Assembly (NCBI GenBank): GCA_030446485.1
Contig: JAUJNF010000005.1
Coordinates: 1 to 64,000, forward strand
Direction of reading: 5' to 3'
Length of the DNA stretch: 64,000 nt
DNA from: Thermoleophilaceae bacterium
GTDB taxonomy: Bacteria; Actinomycetota; Thermoleophilia; Solirubrobacterales; Thermoleophilaceae
Part shown: in pieces, positions 7,487 through 16,491 of the stretch
Position numbering within the stretch: position 1 is the stretch's first letter
Layout of the letters: each line of letters opens with the position of its first letter
The notes under the pieces: model-generated
Databases searched by the model: none
What the model was told of the DNA's origin: nothing
What the model saw: only the letters and a program-made list of their open reading frames with translations
Position numbers and translations under genes: made by a program

Positions 7487-9749
7487 GGGGACACGCCTAG
7501 AAAGGCTCGCTGCATCATGGTGCGGCTCGGGGCCCGAGACCGTTCTCGGCTCCCGCGCGTGACCTCGTAGAGCAGCAGCTGATCGCCTCCGAACGAGCGC
7601 ACGAGGCGCAGGTCGAGAGAGTCCGAGACCTGAGAACGGCCCTCGGCGAAGCGCGAGCCGCCGAGGTCGACCGAGCCGCGGGCCGTGCTCACCAGCACGT
7701 AGTCGACCTCCTCGGGCAGCAGGTCCCGCTCTGCCACCGGATCGCGGAAGTAGGCGCGCGCGTCCAGCAGCTTGCGGATGGAGTCCGCGCGGAAGGCCTC
7801 GTTGCCGAGGTAGGGCGCGCGGCCGTCGAGCCACCCGAGCCGGTTGCTCACCGCGCCGATGCTTCCCTCCGTGTAGCCGTTGGCCATCACGATCGAATCG
7901 GGCGGGGTGTTCTCCTCGATCCACTCGTAGGCCTCGTGGGCGGTCTCCGACAGGTTGGGCCCGATGGGCGCGACGTGCTCGAGGCGCTCAGTCCGGCCCC
8001 CGAGCCCCGGCGTGAGCAGCAGCAGCAGCGCAACGCTGAGCACCGCTGTGGCGGCCGGATAGACGGCCCGGCCCACGCGACCGCCGGGCCCCTTCCACCG
8101 CCGCCAGAGCGCGCTCAGGCGCGTCGCGGCCAGCCAGCCGGCCACGGCGAGAAGCCCGGCGAGGGGGAACCCGTAGGTCGGGATCACGCGCTGCGGGCCG
8201 AGCCGCTGCGGCACGTAGGTGCTGTAGAGGAAGGTGAAGACCATCCCCACGGCCACGATGCCGGCGGCGGTGATGGTGATCACGAGCACCGCGCGGGCCG
8301 CCCGTGCGCTCGGACGGCGACGCAGTGCGGGAAGCACGAAGAGCAGGAGGAGCAGCACGCCCAGCTGGGCCTCGCGGCTCTGCATCCTGAGGCCGACGAA
8401 CGGCTCCCGGGCCTTCTTGTCGACGAAGATGCTGCGCAGCTCGGGCGGAGGGGTGCCGATCTCCGCCTCCCGGTACAGCGCCCCGTGCAGTGTCCAGGTG
8501 GGATCGCCGGCGGGGATGGGCGCGACGGGGCCGGTCCTCTCCTCCGCGAGGCCGGCCTGGCCGGCCACCCTCGATCCGCCGTCGCCGGCGAGCGTGAGCA
8601 CCACGACCGACGCCACGAAGGCCACCGCCACGACGGCCACCGGGCGCGTGAGGGGCCGCACGACCGCGCCGATCCGCCGCCTACGCGGCGCCGTGGCACC
8701 GCCCTCGCCGCGGTCGCCGGTCGGGTCCTCGTCTCCGTCCTCGGTGCCGCCCTCGGCGGGAACCTCGGTCCGGGCGTCGGGGAAGGCGACCCGGGCCACC
8801 AGTATCCCGAGCCACAGCGGGCCGGTGAGGAACCAGGCCTCGGCGTGCGCGAGGAACGAGCTGGCCGACACCACCCCGGCCAGGGCGGCCCAGCGCTTCG
8901 ACCGCCGCTCCAGCGCCTCGTCGAAGAGCCAGGTCGACCACAGCGCGAGCACGAAGCCGAAGGTCTCCGGCCGGTAGGACACGAAGCGCGTCGCGAAGTG
9001 CGACGCCGCAATGGTCAGCGAGCCGGCCACGAGCGCCCACCACGCGGGCAGGAAGCGCCGCCAGACCGCGAACGCGGCCAGCAGCCCGCACACGACCATC
9101 GCCAGCCGGTAGCGCTCAAGCAACTCGAGGTCGAAGCCCCCGGCGAGCTCGGCGCTCGTGGCCGCGTGCACCGTGGACACGAAGTACTCCGACGGGAAGT
9201 CATGGGTCGCCCCCCACTCGCGGTGGGCGTCGGGCACACCGCCCTTGTCGGCCACGTCCTCGACGAGGTCGACGTAGAACCACACGGTCACGTGGCGCGG
9301 CAGGCCGCTCGAGCGTGCCACCTCGAGCTGGGGGGCCAGCACGGCCAGCCACGCCACCGCCGCGGCCGCCAGGGCCACGAGGGCCGGCACGACGGCGCGG
9401 CGGCCGAGCCGGCCGGCGGCACGCCGCGGCGCCCGGCGGCACGCCGCGGCGCCGCTCGCAGGCGGCCGAGCACCTGCCGCGGCGAGCGGCGCAGGGCCGC
9501 CAGCGTGCCCGTGCGAAACGTCGCCAACAGCGTCAGCCCCGCCACCCCGAGCAGGAAGGCCGTCGTTCCGAGCCGGTCGAGCACGAGGCCGGGGAGGGCG
9601 GCCAGCAGCGCGGCGGGCACCGCCGTGCTGAGCGCCAGGCCGGCCCGGCGGGCGGCGCCCACCGGCTCCGGCAGGACCACCAGGGACAGCAGCCAGCCCG
9701 TGAGCGCGAAGGTCACGGCGAGCGCTGCGAGGTCTCCGAGCAGGGCCAT
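7483..9749 (-). pseudogene. Large polytopic membrane protein, GT-C-like (paralogue B), frame broken by a 20-bp tandem duplication
   Basis: A tandem paralogue of 5315-7486. The N-terminal part (start ATG 9749, MALLGDLAALAVTFALTGW) and the C-terminal part (open from 9390) are in different frames. The break coincides with a perfect 20-bp duplication at 9413-9452. Deleting one unit joins the two frames and restores RAVVPALVALAAAAVAWL, which aligns with RAIVPAVLVLAVTTTAWL in the neighbour; the repaired protein would be about 748 residues. As it stands, the N-terminal frame ends at 9288. It shares SSGLPR, ANGYTEGSIGAVSNRLG and GWLDGRAPYL with paralogue A. It could be a pseudogene, a slippage-variable gene or an assembly artefact. 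Function is probably sugar transfer at the membrane, by analogy only. Confidence 0.72.
9413..9452. repeat. Perfect 20-bp tandem duplication inside a coding region
   Basis: Two identical adjacent copies of CCGGCGGCACGCCGCGGCGC at 9413-9432 and 9433-9452. Twenty is not a multiple of three, so the second copy shifts the frame of the surrounding membrane-protein gene. Removing one copy restores it exactly. Confidence 0.95.
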
Positions 9750-9760
9750 CTACCGATCGC

Positions 9761-11851
9761 CTACGACACGCTGCTGAAGATCTGCTCGGCGCGCGCCCGG
9801 TAGAAGCGGGAGATCGGCTTCTCCCCGCTGATCACCACGCCGTCGGGGAAGGTCGAGCGCAGCCGCTCGGCGTAGCCCTCCTCGCCGTGCTCGGCGCGAC
9901 TGCACTTGATGGCGTGTCCGACGGTCGCCGCCGTCATGAAGGCGGGTGTCGGACCCGGCTCGCGCCCGGTGCGCCGGAGCAGCACGAGCCCCTGCCCGTT
10001 GTCGCTCGTGACGTCGCCCTCGAGCGGTGAGAAGTGCACGATCTCGAAGGCGCCGCTGGCCGCCAGCTGGGGAGCCGAGTCGAAGAGCCCGGGGTGGCGG
10101 CGGTCGGAGGTGAGCAGGAGGTAGTCGGAGCTCGTGCGCTCCATCTGGGCCAGCACGGTGCCGAGCGACATCGCCGCCCCGGTGCACTCGCCGTCGAGGC
10201 GGAACCAGACGGTCCTGGCCGGCGTGTCGGTCCAGATCTCGGAGCCGGTGCCGCACGCCGTGGCCACCAGGCTGCGGGGCTCCTCCGGGCAGTCGAGGTC
10301 GAGCTGCTCCCAGCTCTGGTCGAGGCCCGTCTGGTAGGCCACCTGGTACGAGTAGTGCCAGCTCGAGATCACGCCCTCCCCCGCGGGCACGTTCTTCTCC
10401 ATGTAGTCGCTCATGTCGCGGGCGGCCCGGTTGAGCTGGTTGTCGGGCTTGCCGCCCTCCAGCGCGCCGCGGTCGTAGGTCACGAAGTAGCGCCCGCGGC
10501 CGAGTGCCGTGGGCACGACGATCACCGCGATCAACCCCGCCGCCACCGCCGCGAGCGCGCGGGGCGAGGCCCACGGGCGCCGCTCGAGGGCCGCGTAGAG
10601 AAGCGCCGCGGCCAGCGCGGCCAGCGCCCCGTAGAGCAAGGTCTGCACCACCAGGAACTGGCGGGCGAGCGTGTAGCGCAGGGCGAGCAGCAGCACGCAC
10701 ACCGGGATCTGCATGAGGATCAGCGCCAGGTAGAAGGACCACAACCGGTGGCGCTGGAGGGCGCGCACCACCACGTACAGAAACGCGGGGCCGAGGAGGT
10801 ACCAGACCGGCGTGGCGGGCAAGACGCGCTTGCGGACGTAGCTCTCGGCGCTACCGAGGGTGAGCTCTCCCGCCTCGGGAGTCGTCGACAGAAGCAGTCC
10901 GGTGAGCACCACGACCCAGAGGCCGACGGCGGCCCAGGCCACGGCGGCGCGCCCGCGCTCGCTCGCGTAGACGTCCGCCACGGTGCCGCGGCGCCAGAGA
11001 ACGAGCCCCAGGCTCCCGGCCAGCAGCACGCCGGCGGCGGCGGCCACGGCCAGCGCCGTGGACAGCTGGCCCACCAGATACACCTCCCCGCTCGACACGA
11101 GGACGTAGATCCACCAGGGCAGGCACACGGCCGCGAGCCCGGCGTAGTGCCAGGCAACGCTGCGCGCGGGCCATCCGAGCAACCCTCCGGCCGCGAGCCC
11201 CATGGGCAGCAGCGCGAGCGCGGTCTCCTTCGTCAGGATCGCCAGGGCGAGCATGGCGCCCGACGCCGCCGCCAGGCGCACGTCGGAACGGTCGAGCGCG
11301 ACGATCACGAGCAGGATCGCGCCCAGCAGCAGGCCCACCATCACCGCGTCCACGTTCAGGGTCTGGGTCAGCACGGCGGTGTACGAAAAGGCCGCGGCGA
11401 GCGCGGCGGCCAGGAGGCCTGCCACCGGCCCGGCCAGCCGGCGGATCAGGAGGTGGAGGAGGATCGGGTTGAGCACGGCCAGCGCTCGGAGCACCATGCC
11501 GATCGCGCCGACATCGCGGTCGAACACCAGCGATACGACGCCGACCATCAGGGGGAACACGGGTCCGCGGATCGTCTCCTGCTCGTCCCCGAAGATGCTC
11601 ACCCCGCGCCCTTCGAGCAGGTTCAGGCCCTCCAGGAGGTAGAGGCCGTCGTCCACGAAGACGCGGTTGTTGCGGGCGAACCACAGCAGCGACGCTCCGA
11701 AGATGGCGAGCACGAGCGGGCCCACGACCAGGTCGGCCCAGTGGCGAGCGGGCGCTGGCGGAGGCGGCTCGGCCGGCACGCCGGCAGGGGCGCTCGACGC
11801 GTCTTCGTGCGCGCGCGGCGGAGCTCCTGCGGACACTGCGTCTGGATTCAC
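9761..11851 (-). CDS. GT-C / family 39-like membrane glycosyltransferase
   Basis: A 696-residue polytopic membrane protein with about 12 membrane segments and a C-terminal periplasmic domain. Features typical of the PMT/ArnT-like GT-C fold are an acidic pair in the first external loop (VDDGLYLLEGLNLL, after the first helix) and ILTKETALALLP in the middle. Such enzymes move a sugar from polyprenyl-phosphate to a surface acceptor. The cytoplasmic N-terminal 35 residues are Pro/Ala-rich. The start is GTG 11851. It lies 11 nt upstream of the broken membrane-protein gene on the same strand, so they are likely co-transcribed. Donor and acceptor are unknown. Confidence 0.8.
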   Translation of the reverse strand: MNPDAVSAGAPPRAHEDASSAPAGVPAEPPPPAPARHWADLVVGPLVLAIFGASLLWFARNNRVFVDDGLYLLEGLNLLEGRGVSIFGDEQETIRGPVFPLMVGVVSLVFDRDVGAIGMVLRALAVLNPILLHLLIRRLAGPVAGLLAAALAAAFSYTAVLTQTLNVDAVMVGLLLGAILLVIVALDRSDVRLAAASGAMLALAILTKETALALLPMGLAAGGLLGWPARSVAWHYAGLAAVCLPWWIYVLVSSGEVYLVGQLSTALAVAAAAGVLLAGSLGLVLWRRGTVADVYASERGRAAVAWAAVGLWVVVLTGLLLSTTPEAGELTLGSAESYVRKRVLPATPVWYLLGPAFLYVVVRALQRHRLWSFYLALILMQIPVCVLLLALRYTLARQFLVVQTLLYGALAALAAALLYAALERRPWASPRALAAVAAGLIAVIVVPTALGRGRYFVTYDRGALEGGKPDNQLNRAARDMSDYMEKNVPAGEGVISSWHYSYQVAYQTGLDQSWEQLDLDCPEEPRSLVATACGTGSEIWTDTPARTVWFRLDGECTGAAMSLGTVLAQMERTSSDYLLLTSDRRHPGLFDSAPQLAASGAFEIVHFSPLEGDVTSDNGQGLVLLRRTGREPGPTPAFMTAATVGHAIKCSRAEHGEEGYAERLRSTFPDGVVISGEKPISRFYRARAEQIFSSVS

Positions 11852-12010
11852 GAGGTAGGCGGCTCGCGGGCGGACGAAGAGGACCCGACCCCCTGGTCGT
11901 GCCCCACGCCCCCGAGCGGCATGAGCATGGTACCGAGGGTGCCGGGCGCGCCCGGCCGACCGCTCATGGGCTCCCCCGTCCTCGCCGGGCGTCCGCGCGA
12001 GGCGACTACC

Positions 12011-12033
12011 GGCTCAAACCCTCACCTTGAGCC
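12011..12033 (-). terminator. Stem-loop downstream of the secreted hydrolase-like gene
   Basis: GGCTCAA (12011-12017) and TTGAGCC (12027-12033) form a 7-bp stem with a 9-nt loop, just past the 12049 stop on the minus strand. No T-tract follows, so it may be only a weak or Rho-assisted terminator. The rest of the 11852-12048 gap shows nothing else recognisable. Confidence 0.5.
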
Positions 12034-12048
12034 ACCGGCTACCCGCTG

Positions 12049-13318
12049 TCACGGGTCGGTGCGACCGGCGACGATGGCGTCGGCCGGAGCTCGCGCGCGC
12101 GAGCTCCGGGTGGAGGAGGCGGCGCCGACGCCGGTCCCCTGCAGGCCTCCGGTTATGCGAGTGAACGCCCGCCATGATGGCTTCCGGGCGCCGCTCTTGG
12201 CGAAGAGGCCGGTGTGCGGCTGCCAGTGGCCGATGGCACGCTCTTCGGGCGTCGGCTCGCGATCCTGCAGGCTGAACCAGATGGCCATGTCGACGCCATA
12301 GCGCCGTCGTCCCTTGAGGGCCGCCCGGAAAGTGGCAGTCAGCTTTTCCGCCTGCTCCGCTCGGGTCGCGTACGCGAAATGCCGCTTGTTCCCGCCGGTG
12401 CCCCAGCCGATCTCCGTCAACCAGAGCCGGGCTGACGGATCGCCGGCGCGCCGGGCAAGCGCACGCACGTAACCGACGACGGCCTGGACATCCCGGGCGT
12501 TCGTGGCATAGGGGTGGACGCTGACGGCGTCGAAGAGCCTTGCGAAGCGTCGCGCCGTGCTCTTCGAGCCGTAGACGCCCCTGAGGAAGGTGCTGATGGA
12601 CATCCCCCGCTTGGTCTCGGCGAGTCCTGCGAGGCCGATCCGCGCGCGGGGGTGTACCCGCCGCATGGCCCGCGCCGCGGCCTCCACAAGCTTTCGGTAC
12701 TCGACGGGCGTGGCCTTCGGCCGGCACTTGTCGGCTCGCGCCGGGCAGTCGTAGCGAGACCCGTTCGGCTCGTTCCAGAGCTGCCACGCGACCGGCACCG
12801 GTCGCAGGCCGGTCTCCTTCCAGAAGGATCCCGAATCGTCCGTGACGGGCCCGTATCGCTCGACGGCCCGGCGGGCGAAGGCGGCGAACCGCGCTCGGCC
12901 GGCCGCCGAGAGCGGCGGCACGCGGTCGGCGCGTGCCCCTCGGACGTAGGCCGGCGCGCTGTGGCACGCGGTCGTCGCGGGCCCCTCGGCCGTAGGCCGG
13001 CGCGCTGTGCAGTGTCAGCAGCAGCGGTATCCCCACCCGCGCGACCCCAGCGATGTCGGCGTCGGTCGAGGACCAGTCGTAGCTGTCGGGGCTCGACTCC
13101 ACCCGCGACCAGAACACGAACTGCCGGAAGATGCCTACCCGGCCCTGGCGCATGCGCTCGAAGGCCGTCGTGCTCGGCGCGTTCCAGGCCTGGATGCCGC
13201 AGAACCGCGGCGGACAGCCCGCGTTGGCCACGGGTGCCGCCAGCAGCAGTGCCGCGAGCACGATCGCCGACAGGGCAAGGCCGGCGCGCCGAGGGTGACG
13301 CGCGCCTTCGGCCGTCAC
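12049..13318 (-). pseudogene. Secreted clan-A glycoside-hydrolase-like protein, frame broken by a 46-bp tandem duplication
   Basis: An exported TIM-barrel protein related to the gene at 14560-15894. The N-terminus (GTG 13318) has a signal peptide (hydrophobic stretch ending APVANA) followed by CGIQAWNAPS. The second half, open from 12921 in another frame, has the acid/base motif WQLWNEPNGS and the nucleophile motif LWLTEIGWGTGG of GH39/GH5-like enzymes. The break lies at an imperfect 46-bp tandem duplication (12917-13008); removing one copy gives a continuous protein of about 407 residues. Without repair, the first frame runs on to 12014 as nonsense sequence. The start overlaps the upstream membrane gene by 4 bp (GTGA). 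A role in trimming surface polysaccharide is inferred from context. Confidence 0.72.
12917..13008. repeat. Imperfect 46-bp tandem duplication in a coding region
   Basis: Two adjacent 46-bp copies (12917-12962 and 12963-13008) differ at three positions (13, 18 and 28 of the unit). Forty-six is not a multiple of three, which accounts for the frame change in the secreted hydrolase-like gene. The divergence between copies argues against a simple read-duplication artefact. Confidence 0.93.
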
Positions 13319-14493
13319 CCGGCCGCCTCGGTCGCGGCTGTGGGTGAGCGCACCTCACGCACCATGGCGGCCGCGCGCTCCCACCCCAGCGCCAGCCCAA
13401 CGGCCACGAGTGGCACGAACACCAACTCAAGGCGGAAGTTCGTGGGGTTGAGCGCCAGCGCGAGCAGCAGCGCGCAGCCGAGCAGCGCCCACCGCATCAG
13501 GCGGAAGAACGAGTCTCCACGCGGCGAGAGGAAGAGGAGAAGACCCATACCCCCCAAGAACACGGTGGCGGTCAAGGGGTTGTGGACCAAGTAGTCGAGA
13601 ACGCCCTCGAGGACTCTCCCGAGCGCCGGCAGGTAGTCGCCCACGACCGAGCCGATGGACGTGCTCTCAGGCACGTAGAAGCCGTTTCCGGCGTAGGCGA
13701 GGTGGTCGAGGAGCGGCGCTCCGAAGATGAGGGGCGCCGGTGCCGCGGCCACAAGCCCCGACACGAACAGCGCGATGGTGGTCCGCGTGCGCTCGGTCAG
13801 GGCCATGATTGCCGTGGCGGCCACCAGGACGATCGTAGCGTCACGGGTCACGGACAGGAGGGCCATGCAGGCGATCCAGGCGGGCAGCCAGCGCGCACCG
13901 CGCTCGAGCACCAGCGCCGCCGCGAGCAACGCACCGATCTCGAGCGCGAGGCCCCAGCTCTCGGTCAGCGGTCGGAAGCTCCAGTCCCGCACCGGCTCGA
14001 GCAGGATGCAGACGGCCGCGACGGCGAGGCTGGCCGCCACCCCGAACCGCCGTCGCAGCAGAAGAAAGAGCAGCGGCGCGAGCAAAAGGTAGCCAACGAG
14101 CGACACCGTCTCGATTCCGTGCGGGTCCCCGCTTGGGTGCGTGGCCGCCGCCAAGGCCGGGACGAGCCAGCGGCGGCGGTAGAACTGGGCGCTGTAGTGG
14201 ACCCAGCGCGGATCCGCCGCTCGTTGCTTGTGGGGATCAAGCAGCGCCTCCCGCTCGGCCAGCCGGCGCGGCAGCGGGTTGGCGAAGAAGACCTTCTCGA
14301 GGGCCGCGTGCTCGCTGTGGCCGTCCGTGATCTGAAGCGTTCGCGCCTGGAGGAAGAGGCCGTCCTTGGTCCAGCCGATGCCGCCACCGTAGCGGTCGTG
14401 GGAGAGAGCTCCGGCCAGGGCGAGGAGGACGAGGAGCGCGACCGTGCCCTGAGCCCAGCGCCCGCGCGGCCACCCGCGCCGTAAGGCGATCAT
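13315..14493 (-). CDS. Polytopic membrane protein, possibly GT-C-like
   Basis: A 392-residue membrane protein with about nine hydrophobic segments. It has an extracytoplasmic loop after the first helix (residues about 33-110) and a short basic C-terminus. The layout is like short GT-C or polymerase-type membrane proteins, with NPTNFRLELVFVP near the end of the last helices. No motif identifies the activity. It sits between two secreted hydrolase-like genes on the same strand and overlaps the downstream one by 4 bp, so the three form a likely operon. Called as a hypothetical envelope protein. Confidence 0.7.
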   Translation of the reverse strand: MIALRRGWPRGRWAQGTVALLVLLALAGALSHDRYGGGIGWTKDGLFLQARTLQITDGHSEHAALEKVFFANPLPRRLAEREALLDPHKQRAADPRWVHYSAQFYRRRWLVPALAAATHPSGDPHGIETVSLVGYLLLAPLLFLLLRRRFGVAASLAVAAVCILLEPVRDWSFRPLTESWGLALEIGALLAAALVLERGARWLPAWIACMALLSVTRDATIVLVAATAIMALTERTRTTIALFVSGLVAAAPAPLIFGAPLLDHLAYAGNGFYVPESTSIGSVVGDYLPALGRVLEGVLDYLVHNPLTATVFLGGMGLLLFLSPRGDSFFRLMRWALLGCALLLALALNPTNFRLELVFVPLVAVGLALGWERAAAMVREVRSPTAATEAAG

Positions 14494-14559
14494 CCTTAGG
14501 TTCCCGTACGAGCGCCGTCCGCCGGGGCAGACGGTGGCCCCAGCGCCCTTGAGCGCCGA

Positions 14560-15894
14560 CTAGGGGCAGACGACGCCGCCGGGAAGTGTGCAAGTGGGAG
14601 GGGTTCCCCCGCCCCCGCCCCCGCCCCCGCCATCGGCCGGCGGCTCAGGCTCACCCGCGGTCCCCTGCCCCTCCGGACCGGGCGGGGCGGTGGCCCCTGC
14701 GCTCGCGCCCACGGACCCGGGGCCGATCTTGCCGCTCGTCTTGCCGCGCGTGAACTTGAGCATCGCGGTCCACGCCCGCTTTGGCGCCCCGTTCTCGCGG
14801 AAGAGCCCGGCCTGGCGCTGCCACGCGTCCGCAGCGTAGGTGCCGTCGGGCCCTCGGTCTTGAAAGGTGAACCACACCACCTGCCCGATCCGGTACTTCT
14901 TACGAGTCTGCGTGCTAGTGAGGAAGCGATACGACTGCGTGAGTAGTTGAGCCATCTTCCTGTCGCCGACGGAGAAGATGCGGTTATTTCCACCGCTCGA
15001 CCAGCCGAGCTCGGACAGGTATAGGGGCGTCCTCGAGTCCTTCCCCTTGGTCATGACCTTGCGCACGGCAACCACCGCGCCCTTCACATCCGTGGCGCTT
15101 TTGGCGTAAGGATGGATCGCCACCGCGTCGAAGGCGTTCTTGAAGTTCTTCACCCGGTAGAGATCCGTCAGGTAGCGGATCAGTGGGCTGCCGAACTTGG
15201 TTTCCGGCAGGCCGGCCAGCGTGACCTTGGCCTTCCGGTTCACGGACTTGATCGCCCTGGTGGCCCGGGTCGTGAAGGTCGCGTACTCACGTGCCTTCGG
15301 GCGGCAGGAGGTGACGACCCGCTTGCCGCGGACCCTCTTGAACCTCTGTACGCAGGGCCAGAACTGCGCGAGATTGGGCTCGTTCCAGACCTGGAAGACC
15401 TTGATCGGCTTCTTGGGAACGCCGGGGTTCTGCTTCCAGAACGCGCCGTTCGGTCCGTAGCGCCGAGCCACCTCGCGGACGTAGGCGTAGTACGCGGCCT
15501 TTCCGGCGGCGGTGGCCGGCGGGCGATCGTGCTGGCAGCCCGGACGAGGCGTGGGGCACGGGCTCTTGGTCTCCCTGCCGGCCCAGTCTGGCGTACCGAA
15601 GAGCACGGGCGACACGGTCACGCCGTTCTTTGCGGTGCTGCGGACGACGTCGTCCGTGTCCCCCCAGCTGAACACGCCAGGCACCGGCTGAATGACGGAC
15701 CAGAAGAACGTCGTCCGAAAGGTTCCGATCCTGGCCTTGCCGAGCGCGGCGTAGCCGGCATCCGACGGCCGGTTGATCGGTTGGATCCCGAAGAACTCCT
15801 TCGACGGCCGGGCGGCCTGTACGGGGAGCGCTGCCAGCGCGAGGAGGATCGCTGCGAGAGCCAGCGTGACCGACGTACGAACCGTTCGTGACAC
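14560..15894 (-). CDS. Secreted clan-A glycoside-hydrolase-like protein
   Basis: A 444-residue exported protein. The signal peptide covers about residues 1-28 (hydrophobic core LALAAILLALAAL, then PVQAA). It is followed by a TIM-barrel domain with the acid/base motif QVWNEPNLAQFW (E172) and the nucleophile motif LYLSELGWSSGG (E295) of GH39/GH5-like enzymes. The C-terminus is a Gly/Pro-rich linker with a nine-glycine run and a short Cys-containing end. GTG 15894 is chosen because AGAAGGGG lies 8 nt upstream; an in-frame GTG at 15924 overlaps the preceding stop. It likely cuts or edits cell-surface polysaccharide; the substrate is unknown. It is a paralogue of the broken gene at 12049-13318. 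Confidence 0.82.
   Translation of the reverse strand: MSRTVRTSVTLALAAILLALAALPVQAARPSKEFFGIQPINRPSDAGYAALGKARIGTFRTTFFWSVIQPVPGVFSWGDTDDVVRSTAKNGVTVSPVLFGTPDWAGRETKSPCPTPRPGCQHDRPPATAAGKAAYYAYVREVARRYGPNGAFWKQNPGVPKKPIKVFQVWNEPNLAQFWPCVQRFKRVRGKRVVTSCRPKAREYATFTTRATRAIKSVNRKAKVTLAGLPETKFGSPLIRYLTDLYRVKNFKNAFDAVAIHPYAKSATDVKGAVVAVRKVMTKGKDSRTPLYLSELGWSSGGNNRIFSVGDRKMAQLLTQSYRFLTSTQTRKKYRIGQVVWFTFQDRGPDGTYAADAWQRQAGLFRENGAPKRAWTAMLKFTRGKTSGKIGPGSVGASAGATAPPGPEGQGTAGEPEPPADGGGGGGGGGTPPTCTLPGGVVCP
14606..14629. repeat. CCCCCG hexamer tandem repeat
   Basis: Four perfect CCCCCG units. On the coding (minus) strand this gives four G5 runs separated by single C, a potential G-quadruplex. It encodes the glycine run in the linker of the hydrolase-like protein, and the hexamer length keeps the frame if copies are gained or lost. 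Confidence 0.88.
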
Positions 15895-15920
15895 CTTCAA
15901 TACCCCTTCTTGTCTGCGGA

Positions 15921-16418
15921 TCACTGGCGGACGGGCAGGCCGTCGCGCCGGCGCTTGAAGGCTACCCCTAGCCCGGTCACAGCGATTGTAGAGAGTGCGA
16001 GCACGATCAGCAGCAGCCCCGTTCGATCGCCGTCGGCGCCCGTGGACGCGGGGCGCGCGGCTGCGCCGTCGGGGCTCGACGCGTCGATCGGCACGGCGCT
16101 CTCACCGTCGAGGCCCCTGAAGCTCTTCAGCAGGTTCGAGAAGCCGGGCGCATCGAGGGCGCCCGAGCGGGCGAGGCGCTCGCGGAGGGCCTCAAACTCG
16201 GGTGAGCCGCGGGAGGCCGCGCCGCCACCGGCGCCGTCCGCCCGGCCGGAGCCGTCGGGGCCACCCGGGCCGTTCTCGGCGGGGCCGTCCCCCCGTGCAT
16301 CCGGAACGAAGCCCGAGTATTCGTCAAGGGCGGCGTTCTGGGCGACGGCCCCGGCTGCAAAGATCATCATCGCCACCGCTACCGCGGCCGTCGTAAGTGT
16401 TTCCCTTCTCATGCGCAC
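15921..16418 (-). CDS. Exported protein with C-terminal membrane anchor (sortase-substrate-like tail)
   Basis: A 165-residue small surface protein. It has an N-terminal signal sequence (MRRETLTTAAVAVAMMIFAA, cleavage near GAVA), a Gly/Asp/Pro-rich middle, a short helical part and a C-terminal hydrophobic segment followed by KRRRDG. PASTG precedes the hydrophobic segment, which resembles an LAxTG-type sorting signal with P in place of L. Sortase processing is therefore possible but unproven, and no sortase is in the window. GTG 16418 has GGAGGT 6 nt upstream, better placed than for the ATG at 16412. It is divergent from the O-antigen ligase gene and upstream of the secreted hydrolase gene (26 nt). 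I do not recognise a family. Confidence 0.65.
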   Translation of the reverse strand: MRMRRETLTTAAVAVAMMIFAAGAVAQNAALDEYSGFVPDARGDGPAENGPGGPDGSGRADGAGGGAASRGSPEFEALRERLARSGALDAPGFSNLLKSFRGLDGESAVPIDASSPDGAAARPASTGADGDRTGLLLIVLALSTIAVTGLGVAFKRRRDGLPVRQ

Positions 16419-16491
16419 AGCGTCACCTCCATCGTCGGAAACGCTCGGGCGCCCCGTGATCTCGAGAATCGGTCGTCCCCGGGCAGAACAC

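Noticed and set aside
7487-7924. N-terminal extension of the 5315 membrane protein
   Set aside because: It overlaps the upstream paralogue's coding sequence and is Arg/Gly-rich; GTG 7486 gives the same N-terminus as the paralogue.
7936-9777. 613-codon plus-strand open frame
   Set aside because: Complement of the membrane-protein gene; low-complexity His/Arg/Gly composition and no recognisable motif.
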